Part shown: positions 56,786 to 64,000 of the stretch, piece after piece
How positions within the stretch are numbered: position 1 is the first letter of the stretch
How the letters are laid out: every line of letters starts with the position of its first letter
Source of the DNA: an uncultured Chromatiaceae bacterium
GTDB lineage: Bacteria; Pseudomonadota; Gammaproteobacteria; Enterobacterales; Alteromonadaceae
Direction: 5' to 3'
DNA: 64,000 nt
NCBI GenBank assembly: GCA_937978655.1
Contig: CALJUX010000020.1
Location: 62,001-126,000, forward strand
Made by a program: the position numbers and the translations under genes
Notes under the pieces: generated by a model
Databases searched by the model: none
Told to the model about the DNA's origin: nothing
The model's input: the letters and a program-made list of their open reading frames with translations, nothing else

Positions 56786-57991
56786 ATGCGACATTTCATC
56801 AAATCCGGCTGGCTATTGCTGAGTTTCCTGCTGTACGCTGTCGCCAGTCAGGCGGCAGAATTGCCACTGGTGCAAAAACAGCGCTTTGAAATGGCAACGT
56901 TCACCACCCAGAACGGCGCACAGTTAAAGCAGGTGCAGGTGGGCTGGGAAGCCTATGGCAAACTCAATGCCGACAAATCGAATGTGATTTTAATCACCCA
57001 TTATTTTTCCGGCACTTCACATGCGGCCGGTCGTTATCAGGCAACAGACGCAGCGCCGGGTTATTGGGATGCCATCATAGGCCCCGGCAAAGCCATTGAT
57101 ACCAATCAGTTTTATGTCATCAGCACGGACACGCTGGTGAATGCCAATGCCAAAGATCCGCATGTCATCACCACAGGCCCGGCCAGCATCAATCCCGCCA
57201 CTGGCAAACGCTATGGCCTGAGCTTTCCGGTGGTGACTATCACTGATTTTGTTGAAGTGCAAAAAGCCTTATTAGACAGCCTCGGCATCAACAAGCTGCA
57301 TGCGGTAGTCGGTGCTTCGATGGGTTCTTTTCAGGCGATTGAATGGGCGCAGCGTTACCCAGAGCGGGTGCAACGGCTGGTGCCGGTGATTGGCACTGCT
57401 TATATCGATGCTTACAGTGCTATCAAACTAGAGCGTTGGGCCTATCCGATTAAAACCGACCCGCACTGGCAACAAGGCGATTATTACGACAAACCGCAGC
57501 AGCCAACGGCCGGCCTTGCGATGGCGCTGGCCTGGGTGACTTTAGATGCGTTAAATCCGGCCGGCTTTAATCAGAAATATCCGGATTTACGCGCAGATAA
57601 AACCGCGCATCAGGATATCCGCGCCAGTTTCACTGCGCTCGACCAATTACTCGCAGTCGCTACCCAGCGCGCGGCGCTGCAGGACGCCAATCATGTGCTC
57701 TATCTGGTGCGCGCCTCGCAGTTATGGCGCGCCGGGATGGGCGATCACTGGCAGCAGGCCATCAAGAATATTAAAGCCCCGGTGTTATGGTTACCGGCGG
57801 CAGGCGACTTATTGCTGACACCACAAATGGCACAACAGAGCCAGCAGGCATTGGCCGCTGACCAAAGTCGCAATGCCGCGAATACGCTGTCGCTGATCCC
57901 CGGCGATATGGGGCACCTGGATGGTTTGCTGAATATCCAGGCGATCACGCCGCAACTGCGGGCTTTTTTACAACAACCGCTACGTCATTAA
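56786..57991 (+). CDS. Exported homoserine-acetyltransferase-like alpha/beta hydrolase
   Basis: 401 residues of the MetX (homoserine O-acetyltransferase) fold: YVISTDTLVNANAKDP resembles the MetX substrate region, the nucleophile elbow is VVGASMGSFQAIEWA, and the catalytic Asp/His lie in PAAGDLLLTP and GDMGHLDG. Unlike cytoplasmic MetX it has a signal peptide (IKSGWLLLSFLLYAVASQAA), so a biosynthetic acetyl-CoA reaction is unlikely; a periplasmic esterase or hydrolase is more plausible. ATG 56786 follows AGGA; an in-frame TTG lies three codons upstream. It starts 28 bp after the permease, so they are probably co-transcribed. Confidence 0.83.
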   Translation: MRHFIKSGWLLLSFLLYAVASQAAELPLVQKQRFEMATFTTQNGAQLKQVQVGWEAYGKLNADKSNVILITHYFSGTSHAAGRYQATDAAPGYWDAIIGPGKAIDTNQFYVISTDTLVNANAKDPHVITTGPASINPATGKRYGLSFPVVTITDFVEVQKALLDSLGINKLHAVVGASMGSFQAIEWAQRYPERVQRLVPVIGTAYIDAYSAIKLERWAYPIKTDPHWQQGDYYDKPQQPTAGLAMALAWVTLDALNPAGFNQKYPDLRADKTAHQDIRASFTALDQLLAVATQRAALQDANHVLYLVRASQLWRAGMGDHWQQAIKNIKAPVLWLPAAGDLLLTPQMAQQSQQALAADQSRNAANTLSLIPGDMGHLDGLLNIQAITPQLRAFLQQPLRH

Positions 57992-58062
57992 CTCAACGCT
58001 TTCATTCTTGTCCTGCCTGCCGTGCCGCCCGCTGAACCGGGCGCGCTGTCCGGGCCAACCGT

Positions 58063-58092
58063 GGCAAAGTAATGCCTCTTTGCCCGGTTTTT
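58063..58092 (+). terminator. Terminator of the permease-hydrolase operon
   Basis: GGCAAAG pairs with CTTTGCC and is followed by CGG and six T. A longer outer pairing, AACCGGGC (about 58035) with GCCCGGTT, could compete with it. Confidence 0.75.
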
Positions 58093-58148
58093 TCTTCTGT
58101 GTGAAATCTGTGCGATACTGCAGTTGGCGTCGTATTGGATATTAAATT

Positions 58149-59006
58149 GTGCTGCGAATTTCTTCTCTACTGACATTGCTGCTAAGCCTGCTGACCGTCT
58201 GCAACTTTCAGGCGGCTGCGAGTGCGCCCGAACCAGCGGTGCTGCTGCGCTTTTGTTATGAAGACAAACCGCTGGAACCTTATTATCGTGGCTTTGGCGA
58301 CCTGATCCCCAACGACCATCCGGGCGCGACCATTGAACACCTGCAACAACTGGTTGCGGCGGTGCCCGGTGTGACGCTGCAACTGGAACGGCGGCCATGG
58401 AAGCGTTGTCTGGCCAAACTGGAAGCCGGAGAGACCGATGCGGTGGTCGCCAGTTACCGGCCTGAACGCGAAGCCATCGGCCAGTACCCGCTGACGGCGC
58501 AACAGCCGGACCGGCAGCGGGCGTTTGGGGAACATCAGACCTGTCTGGTGCAAAAGGCCGGCAGCAGCTGGCGCTGGGATGGCGAGCGGATCAGTGGGAT
58601 CGACAGTCTGGTTGTTGCCCGGCCGCTGGGTTATGCGCCGCTGATAGTGCCAGGGCCAAAACAGGTGCTGATGCACTACACCTTATCCGGCACCATGGAT
58701 TTAGAATTGCTGCAGGCCGGCCGTGTCCAGGCCGTCACAACCTTATGCCAGATCGCCGGACAATCCATCATCTCGCCCAACATTCTCGAACGGGGACTAC
58801 TGGTGCTCACCCCTGCGTTGCATACGAACGTCGGTTACCTGCTGTTCAGTCACCGCTTTTATCAACAGCATCAGGCGACAGCAGACGCCTTGTGGCAACG
58901 GCTGGCGACTGACAAAGGCAGAGCTATCTATCGGCGTTATTTGTCCAGGTCCTATCAGAGCACAACGCCGGAACCGGCGACAGTGCCTCGTCCACCCGAA
59001 GGTTAA
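58149..59006 (+). CDS. Periplasmic solute-binding-like protein (SBP3 type)
   Basis: 285 residues with a signal peptide (SSLLTLLLSLLTVCNFQAAA). The sequence resembles small periplasmic binding proteins of the amino-acid type: VLLRFCYEDKPLEPYYRG at the start, LVAAVPGVTLQLERRPWKRCLAKLEAGETDAVVASYRPERE in lobe one, and a second lobe ending in a helix (YRRYLSRSY). No transporter genes are adjacent; many such orphans in this group act as sensors or have no known role. GTG 58149 is the only reasonable start; its ribosome site is weak. Confidence 0.7.
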   Translation: MLRISSLLTLLLSLLTVCNFQAAASAPEPAVLLRFCYEDKPLEPYYRGFGDLIPNDHPGATIEHLQQLVAAVPGVTLQLERRPWKRCLAKLEAGETDAVVASYRPEREAIGQYPLTAQQPDRQRAFGEHQTCLVQKAGSSWRWDGERISGIDSLVVARPLGYAPLIVPGPKQVLMHYTLSGTMDLELLQAGRVQAVTTLCQIAGQSIISPNILERGLLVLTPALHTNVGYLLFSHRFYQQHQATADALWQRLATDKGRAIYRRYLSRSYQSTTPEPATVPRPPEG

Positions 59007-59129
59007 GCCGCGCCGGAATGACCGGGATGCGGCGGTTCTACCGCCGGGGCGGCCCGCAGTGGTTGCCTGTGCCGGGTCGCTTGGCCTATGCTAGCCCGCA
59101 TTCCGCTTGTTTCATTCAGGACAGTTCCA

Positions 59130-61151
59130 ATGAAATTATCTTCCTCATTCAGCCTGTTATTCCTGTTCACCAGCCAAATGCTCTCAGCAGCGCCGCTGAC
59201 TGCAACTGATTTGTACCAGGTACAAAAACCAACTGGCATGCAAGTGTCGCCCGATGGCCAGCGCGCGGTGTTCAGCCTGAATCGTTATGATCTGGCCAAA
59301 AACAAAAGCAATACCGACTTGCACCTGCTGGAACTGGGTTCCGGCCGACAAACGCAACTGACGTTCCATCCGGCCGCCGATAATCAGCCTGCCTGGAGCC
59401 CGGACGGCCGCCAGCTGGTGTTTGTCTCCAAACGCGACGGCGAACAAAACCAGTTGCAACTGCTGACTTTGGGTGGCGGCGAAGCCCGCCAGCTGACTGA
59501 TTTACCGGTCAGTGTCAGCAATCCACGGTTTTTTCCGGACGGCAAAAAAATCCTGTTCAGTGCACAGGTACCGGCCGGCTTTGCCGGTGATTTCAAATTA
59601 TTAAAAGATGAGAAAAAACCGCTGCACTCGGCCAAAGTCAGCGAAAACCGCATTTACCGCTATTGGGATCATTTCCTCACCGACGACAAGGTCACGCAGT
59701 TTTTCGCTTATGACATTGCAACTGGCGACGTCCAGGCGCTGACGCCGGGCTGGAACCAGTGGACCAGCCTCGATGGCGGCGTCGAATTTGATTTAGCGCC
59801 GGACGGCAAGCAGCTGGCACTCAGTGCGGTCAGCAGCAAACCACCGTACAACAGCCTGAATTTTGATGTGTATTTAGTGCCCACCGACGGCAGCGGCAAA
59901 GCAGTAAACCTGACCGAAGCCAATCCGGCCGACGACAGCAAACCGGTGTTCAGCCCGGACGGCCGCAGCCTGCTGTATGGCGCGCAAAAACGCACCGACT
60001 TTGGCAATGACAACGTCAAACTGACCCGGTTTGATCTCACCGCGAAAACCGCCACTGAGCTGGCCGGCAATATCGATTTGTCACCACAACAATGGTTTTT
60101 CAGCAAAGACGGCCAGATGTTGTATTTCCTTGCCGAAGACAAAGCGCGGCTGTCGTTATTTTCAGTGCCGGCCGGCGGCGGCCCGGTGAAACAAGTGCTG
60201 CGTCAGGCCAGTAATGAACAGGTACAAGTGGCCGGGCCGGCGCAGTTTGCGCTGGTGCAGCATGGCATCAGCCAGTTGCCGGAGATTTTCCTGCTCGACA
60301 ATAAAAGCCGCACCTTAAAACAAATCAGCCAGATCAACACGGCGCTGCAGCAAAACACCCAATGGGGCAAAGTCGAAGAAATGACTTATCCGGGCTCGGA
60401 CAACAAACCGATCCAGATGTTTGTGATTTTCCCACCGAACTTTGACGCGAAAAAACGCTGGCCACTGCTGAGCCTGTTACATGGCGGCCCACACGGTGCT
60501 TTTAACGACGCTTTTGGTACACGCTGGCACCCACAAGTATTTGCCGCGATGGGTTATGTGGTGATCATGCCGAACTTCCACGGCTCGACCGGTTTTAGTG
60601 AAGCCTTCACCGCGTCCATTCACGGCGATCATGCCACCAAACCATTTTTTGACAGCGAAGCTGCCATCGATTACATGACCTCACGCGGTTATATCGACGA
60701 AAGCCGCGTCGCAGCGGCCGGTGGTAGTTATGGTGGTTATCTGGTCAGCTGGATAGCCGGCCACAGCACTAAATACAAGGCGTTAGTCAATCACGCCGGT
60801 GTCTATGATCTGATGGCACAATTTGCCTCCGACAGCACTTTAATGCGCACTTATGCTTATGCCGGTTCGCCGTGGAAAGACAAAGACAATGTGCTGAAAG
60901 CCAGTCCGGCAATGTTCGCGGAAAACTTCAACACACCGATGTTAATCACTCATGGTGAACAGGATTATCGGGTGCCGGTGACCCAGGGCCTGGCACTGTA
61001 TGGAGTACTGAAAGGTAAAGGCGTCGATGCGCGGCTGGTCTATTTCCCGGACGAAAATCACTGGATCTTAAAACCACAAAACTCAATTTACTGGTACCAC
61101 GAGTTCGGCCAGTGGCTGGAGCGTTATATCGGTAAAGGCCCCACTGAATAA
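59130..61151 (+). CDS. S9 family serine peptidase (acylaminoacyl/dipeptidyl type), exported
   Basis: 673 residues with a signal peptide (SSFSLLFLFTSQMLSAA). N-terminal WD40-like/TolB-type beta-propeller (about 35-400; repeated SPDGRQLVFVS-type blades). C-terminal alpha/beta-hydrolase peptidase domain (about 420-673) with nucleophile Ser533 in GGSYGGY, Asp612 in GEQDYRVP and His644 in DENHW. It should release dipeptides or N-blocked residues in the periplasm. ATG 59130 has AGGA upstream; the frame from 59088 adds residues before the signal peptide. Confidence 0.95.
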   Translation: MKLSSSFSLLFLFTSQMLSAAPLTATDLYQVQKPTGMQVSPDGQRAVFSLNRYDLAKNKSNTDLHLLELGSGRQTQLTFHPAADNQPAWSPDGRQLVFVSKRDGEQNQLQLLTLGGGEARQLTDLPVSVSNPRFFPDGKKILFSAQVPAGFAGDFKLLKDEKKPLHSAKVSENRIYRYWDHFLTDDKVTQFFAYDIATGDVQALTPGWNQWTSLDGGVEFDLAPDGKQLALSAVSSKPPYNSLNFDVYLVPTDGSGKAVNLTEANPADDSKPVFSPDGRSLLYGAQKRTDFGNDNVKLTRFDLTAKTATELAGNIDLSPQQWFFSKDGQMLYFLAEDKARLSLFSVPAGGGPVKQVLRQASNEQVQVAGPAQFALVQHGISQLPEIFLLDNKSRTLKQISQINTALQQNTQWGKVEEMTYPGSDNKPIQMFVIFPPNFDAKKRWPLLSLLHGGPHGAFNDAFGTRWHPQVFAAMGYVVIMPNFHGSTGFSEAFTASIHGDHATKPFFDSEAAIDYMTSRGYIDESRVAAAGGSYGGYLVSWIAGHSTKYKALVNHAGVYDLMAQFASDSTLMRTYAYAGSPWKDKDNVLKASPAMFAENFNTPMLITHGEQDYRVPVTQGLALYGVLKGKGVDARLVYFPDENHWILKPQNSIYWYHEFGQWLERYIGKGPTE

Positions 61152-61163
61152 GCTGCAGATCCA

Positions 61164-62312
61164 GTGACAGCGTTATCCAACACCACGTCGCCAGACAGCC
61201 TGCAACAACGCTATCAGGCGGCCATCGCCACTGGCCAGTTGCAACCGGATGCGGCGCAACAGCAGCTGGTCAATGCACTGGCACAGCTGCAACAGCAGCT
61301 TGTTTCCGATCAGGCCCAGACCGGCATCTATTTGTGCGGCCCGGTCGGGCGTGGCAAAACCATGCTGATGGACTGGTTTTTCGACACGACAGCCACGTCG
61401 CGTAAATTACGGCTGCATTTTCATCATTTTATGGCGGCGGTACATCAGGAATTGCGCCAGCGGCAAGGAGAGCCGGACCCGTTAGTGCAGGTCGCCCGCA
61501 GCTGGGCAGCGCAATATCAGTTGCTGTGTTTTGATGAGTTTTTTGTCAGCGACATCGGTGATGCGATGTTATTGGCGACATTATGGCGCCAGCTGTTTGC
61601 CGAAGGTGTGGTGCTGGTGGCGACGTCCAATTGTGCGCCGGTAGATTTATATAAAAACGGCCTGCAGCGTGCGCGATTCCTGCCTTTTATCGATGTATTG
61701 CAGCAACATTGTCAGGTGCTGAGCCTGGATGCCGGCATCGACTATCGCCGCCGGCAGGCCAGCGACTGGCGATATCTCGGCATTGCAAAGCCAGCGGACT
61801 GGCTGACACAACAGGCACAGCGATATTTTGGCGCTGTTGAGCCCTGTGCGCAGGTGATGGTACACAACAGGCCAATACCGGCCTTGTGGCGCAATCAACA
61901 CATCATCGGTTTTGATTTTATGGCGCTGTGCAGCGGACCACGCAGTCAGCTCGATTATATGGCGCTTTGTCAGCCTGATTCGGGCAGACAATATCGTGCT
62001 ATTGCCCTGGCCAATATTCCGCAGTTTTTGCCGGAAAGCGCCACTGCCATTTTGCATGGGGTGGAAGAGAACTATCAACGCGAACACAGTGAGGTGTTTG
62101 TCAGCAAACTCGACAACGAAGCACGCCGGCTGATTGCATTGGTCGACGAATGTTACGAACGTGGTATGTTGTTACTTTGTACGGCCACTACTGCGCCTGA
62201 ACACTGGTATCAGGCCAGTCAGCTCAGTTTCGCTTTTGAGCGCACCGTGTCGCGCCTGTATGAAATGCAGCGCTGGACGGTGGCGGATCCGGCTTTGCAG
62301 ACTGCGCCATAG
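61164..62312 (+). CDS. zapE: Cell-division ATPase ZapE (AFG1-like)
   Basis: 382-residue ATPase of the AFG1/ZapE family, which interacts with FtsZ at constriction in E. coli. Walker A GPVGRGKT at 59-66, Walker B LLCFDEFFV near 120, and arginine-rich LQRARFLPFIDVL. The N-terminal SLQQRYQAAIATGQLQPDAAQQQLV matches family members. The GTG start at 61164, 13 bp after the peptidase stop, has a weak ribosome site, suggesting dependence on upstream translation. Confidence 0.93.
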   Translation: MTALSNTTSPDSLQQRYQAAIATGQLQPDAAQQQLVNALAQLQQQLVSDQAQTGIYLCGPVGRGKTMLMDWFFDTTATSRKLRLHFHHFMAAVHQELRQRQGEPDPLVQVARSWAAQYQLLCFDEFFVSDIGDAMLLATLWRQLFAEGVVLVATSNCAPVDLYKNGLQRARFLPFIDVLQQHCQVLSLDAGIDYRRRQASDWRYLGIAKPADWLTQQAQRYFGAVEPCAQVMVHNRPIPALWRNQHIIGFDFMALCSGPRSQLDYMALCQPDSGRQYRAIALANIPQFLPESATAILHGVEENYQREHSEVFVSKLDNEARRLIALVDECYERGMLLLCTATTAPEHWYQASQLSFAFERTVSRLYEMQRWTVADPALQTAP

Positions 62313-62639
62313 CGGCCGATTCAGTGGGGCTTTGTGTCAAAAGCGGTCATTTGCAATAAGGAAAAGGCAATGTCCGCTAAGAGTTAATTGCAGTCATCGT
62401 ACGGCGACGCTATCGCTTGCCGGTACCTACGATCTCAATTAGCTAGTAGGTACGAGCAAGCGATAGCGCCGCCGTACAGAACGTTTCGCCAATGCCCACA
62501 ACAGCAGCAAAGTGGTCATTTAGTTTTTTCGAATATCAGGCATCTTTAGATCTGCTTTTCGCTCATACCAGCTATTCACCGCATCAGTTGAACTGAGCTG
62601 CCACTTTGGCAACCCGGCTCAAGATTCACCCGAACATCA
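62313..62639. other. Intergenic stretch between zapE and mgsA
   Basis: About 330 bp without a gene. Its main content is the palindromic repeat at 62399-62477; no terminator with a T run was found for either convergent gene. Confidence 0.6.
62399..62477. repeat. Palindromic repeat with 32-nt arms (REP/MITE-like)
   Basis: Left arm 62399-62430 and right arm 62446-62477 are reverse complements except for two 2-base mismatches, around a 15-nt loop. Blocks in the left arm are GTACGGCG, GCTATCGCTTGC and GTACCTAC. Size and symmetry suit a dispersed palindromic repeat, or an atypical terminator between the convergent zapE and mgsA. Confidence 0.75.
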
Positions 62640-63074
62640 TTATTTCGCCGGATCAAACCGGCGCTGGTGAGCGCTGAAATCAGGCACTGCGCGCTGATAA
62701 TCGGTCTGAAACAAACTGGAATGCACAATAAAATCGGCGGTGGCTTTGTTACAGGCCACTGGGATATTCCACACCACCGCAAGGCGGATCAGCGCTTTGA
62801 CGTCCGGGTCGTGTGGCTGGGAACTAAGCGGGTCCCAAAAAAACACCAGCCAGTCGATTTTTTGCTCGGCGATTAAAGCACCAATTTGCTGGTCACCGCC
62901 AAGGGGCCCGCTGGCAAAACAATGCACCGGCAGCTGCAGTTTGTCGCTAATGAGCCGCCCGGTGGTGCCAGTCGCGTACAAGGTTTTGTTCTGGAAAAAA
63001 GCTGCATGCGTTGCGACCCAATCCAGCAGTTCAGCTTTTTTACCGTCGTGGGCAATCAGGGCGATAGATTTCAT
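62640..63074 (-). CDS. mgsA: Methylglyoxal synthase
   Basis: 144 residues; converts dihydroxyacetone phosphate to methylglyoxal and phosphate, a bypass relieving sugar-phosphate stress. Conserved blocks: [10 protein letters not shown] at the N-terminus (His-Asp), [11 protein letters not shown] (phosphate loop), [14 protein letters not shown] with catalytic Asp61, [18 protein letters not shown] and [18 protein letters not shown] 63074 follows AAGGAA; the frame from 63146 extends into the repeat region. Slightly shorter at the N-terminus than E. coli MgsA (152). Confidence 0.96.
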   Translation of the reverse strand: MKSIALIAHDGKKAELLDWVATHAAFFQNKTLYATGTTGRLISDKLQLPVHCFASGPLGGDQQIGALIAEQKIDWLVFFWDPLSSQPHDPDVKALIRLAVVWNIPVACNKATADFIVHSSLFQTDYQRAVPDFSAHQRRFDPAK

Positions 63075-63131
63075 AAGGTTCCTTTGCGCTACATTTGTGA
63101 TTGAAGATACACCATCACGAAAAGCTGTGGA

Positions 63132-63375
63132 TAGGGTAAGCGCCATGGATGGTGCGCATCACGGAAAAGCTCTGGGTACCACGTACTGGGTACCACGTAC
63201 CTGCATTTTCCATTCGCAGAGCGAATGGTGCTCATCAGGCGAAACGCCAAACTGTTGGCGTTTCGAAATCCCAGCTTCGCTGTACCGTACTTCCTGTACA
63301 TAAAAAATTGCCAGGAGCAATTTTTAACAACGCGAAGCGTTGGCCCGTAGGGTAAGCGCCATGGATGGTGCGCAT
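63132..63375. repeat. Hairpin-rich repeat block bounded by 28-bp direct repeats
   Basis: Identical 28-bp repeats lie at 63132-63159 and 63348-63375, each containing CGCCATGGATGGTGCG. Between them are a 14-bp tandem duplication (63172-63199) and perfect hairpins: CCATTCGC-aga-GCGAATGG, CGAAACGCCAA-actg-TTGGCGTTTCG, AAAAATTGC-cagga-GCAATTTTT and CAACGC-gaa-GCGTTG. It is non-coding as far as I can see. It looks like a composite of dispersed repeat modules, or a structured RNA between ilvC and mgsA. Confidence 0.75.
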
Positions 63376-63399
63376 AAAAAAAGCCCGGCAAAGCCGGGC
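63376..63399 (-). terminator. Terminator downstream of ilvC
   Basis: GCCCGGC pairs with GCCGGGC across a 3-nt loop and on the minus strand runs into seven T residues. It lies 80 bp past the ilvC stop. Confidence 0.9.
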
Positions 63400-63478
63400 A
63401 AACAACCAAGGTCCACGTAAAAAACTCAGTTGGGGTTGGCTGCGCTATTTCAGCGCTGCCCATTCAAACGCTTGATAC

Positions 63479-64000
63479 TTAAGCGCTGACTACAATCCGC
63501 TTCATCGCGGTCATATAACCCCGTAATTTCTTGCCAACGATTTCCACCGGATGATTACGGATGGCTTCGTTTACTTCAATCAACCGCACGTTATCGACAC
63601 CGTTGCTGGCTGAGGCTAAACCTTTGCCCAGCAGTTCAGGGCTGATGTGGTTCACCAGGTCGCGCAGCATTGGCACTGCGGCGTTGGCAAACAGATAGTT
63701 ACCGTATTCTGCCGTGTCGCTGATCACCACGTTCATCTCATACAGACGTTTACGGGCAATAGTGTTCGCAATCAGTGGCGTCTCATGCAGCGACTCGTAA
63801 TACGCTGATTCTTCGACAATACCGGCTTCAACCATGGTATCAAACGCCAGCTCAACACCCGCTTTCACCATCGCGACTAACAAAATCGCGCGGTCGAAAT
63901 AATCCTGTTCAGCAATCTGCTCGCTCGATACCGGTGCATTTTCAAAACCGCTTTGACGGGTTTCTTCGCGCCAGCCGAGCAGCTGTTTATCGTCGTTGGC
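63479..64000 (-). CDS. ilvC: Ketol-acid reductoisomerase, C-terminal part (runs off the right edge)
   Basis: The last 173 residues of class II IlvC, which converts acetolactate to dihydroxyisovalerate with NADPH in valine, leucine and isoleucine synthesis. [73 protein letters not shown] and the tail [19 protein letters not shown] match the E. coli enzyme closely. The stop is TAA at 63479-63481. The N-terminal cofactor domain lies outside the window. Confidence 0.96.
   Translation of the reverse strand, partial: ANDDKQLLGWREETRQSGFENAPVSSEQIAEQDYFDRAILLVAMVKAGVELAFDTMVEAGIVEESAYYESLHETPLIANTIARKRLYEMNVVISDTAEYGNYLFANAAVPMLRDLVNHISPELLGKGLASASNGVDNVRLIEVNEAIRNHPVEIVGKKLRGYMTAMKRIVVSA

Noticed and set aside
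61164..61178. TGACAGCGTT-ATCC at the zapE start, similar to a NagR site
   Set aside because: The right half deviates, it lies at the start codon of a cell-division gene and there is no functional link; probably chance.
63089..63463. Minus-strand 124-codon frame through the repeat block
   Set aside because: It spans both 28-bp repeats and the ilvC terminator and contains a duplicated HHPWRLPY segment that simply translates the repeats.

Overview
This window looks like the chromosome of a free-living, polymer-degrading gammaproteobacterium, most likely Rheinheimera or a close relative such as Alishewanella or Arsukibacterium. That placement is inferred from gene content and protein resemblance: E. 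coli-like ArgR, Mdh, AcnB-YacL and GlnK-AmtB, a LacI-type GlcNAc regulon with NagP/NagX/NagB-II/NagK, CrbS/CrbR-like signalling and many TonB receptors. No search was run. Both ends cut through genes: mdh on the left and ilvC on the right.

Region 1 (1-13.7 kb) is mostly housekeeping: mdh, argR, a Dyp-type peroxidase, amtB-glnK, yacL-acnB, an M13 lipoprotein peptidase, a TetR regulator, coaD and a Wzi-like outer-membrane protein. Between the peroxidase and amtB lies a non-coding RNA of about 650 nt. It is packed with GGA-loop hairpins, including five 51-nt tandem units. It has a rho-independent terminator and an upstream UvrY/GacA-type palindrome. I read it as an expanded CsrB-type antagonist of CsrA.

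Region 2 (13.8-42.7 kb) is a large GlcNAc/chitin locus. nagX, nagP, nagA, nagB-II and nagK face away from a GH20 hexosaminidase. They are followed by a GH16-like lipoprotein, an RND efflux pair, a membrane acyltransferase, a Tat-exported small subunit with a GMC oxidoreductase, an esterase-like hydrolase, three flavin-dependent tryptophan-halogenase-like proteins, a TonB receptor and a LacI-family regulator (NagR). Seven copies of one palindrome, ATGACA-N4-TGTCAT or a close variant, lie across this block. They link sugar catabolism to the pump, oxidase, halogenases and receptor as one probable regulon. One operator sits on a strong minus-strand promoter that precedes a possible small RNA of about 200 nt.

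Region 3 (42.7-62.3 kb) holds a DUF819 membrane protein, a 3-hydroxybutyrate dehydrogenase, a CrbS-like transporter-fused hybrid kinase, and a run of CrbR-like regulator, DUF3617 protein, beta-propeller-like protein and MASE1 diguanylate cyclase. It continues with a second TonB receptor, a GntP-type permease, an exported MetX-like alpha/beta hydrolase, a solute-binding-like protein, an S9 peptidase and ZapE. The theme is short-chain acid/ketone use, c-di-GMP signalling and peptide use.

Region 4 (62.3-64 kb) has a 32-nt-arm palindromic repeat, mgsA, a repeat-rich array of hairpins bounded by 28-bp direct repeats, and the 3' end of ilvC.
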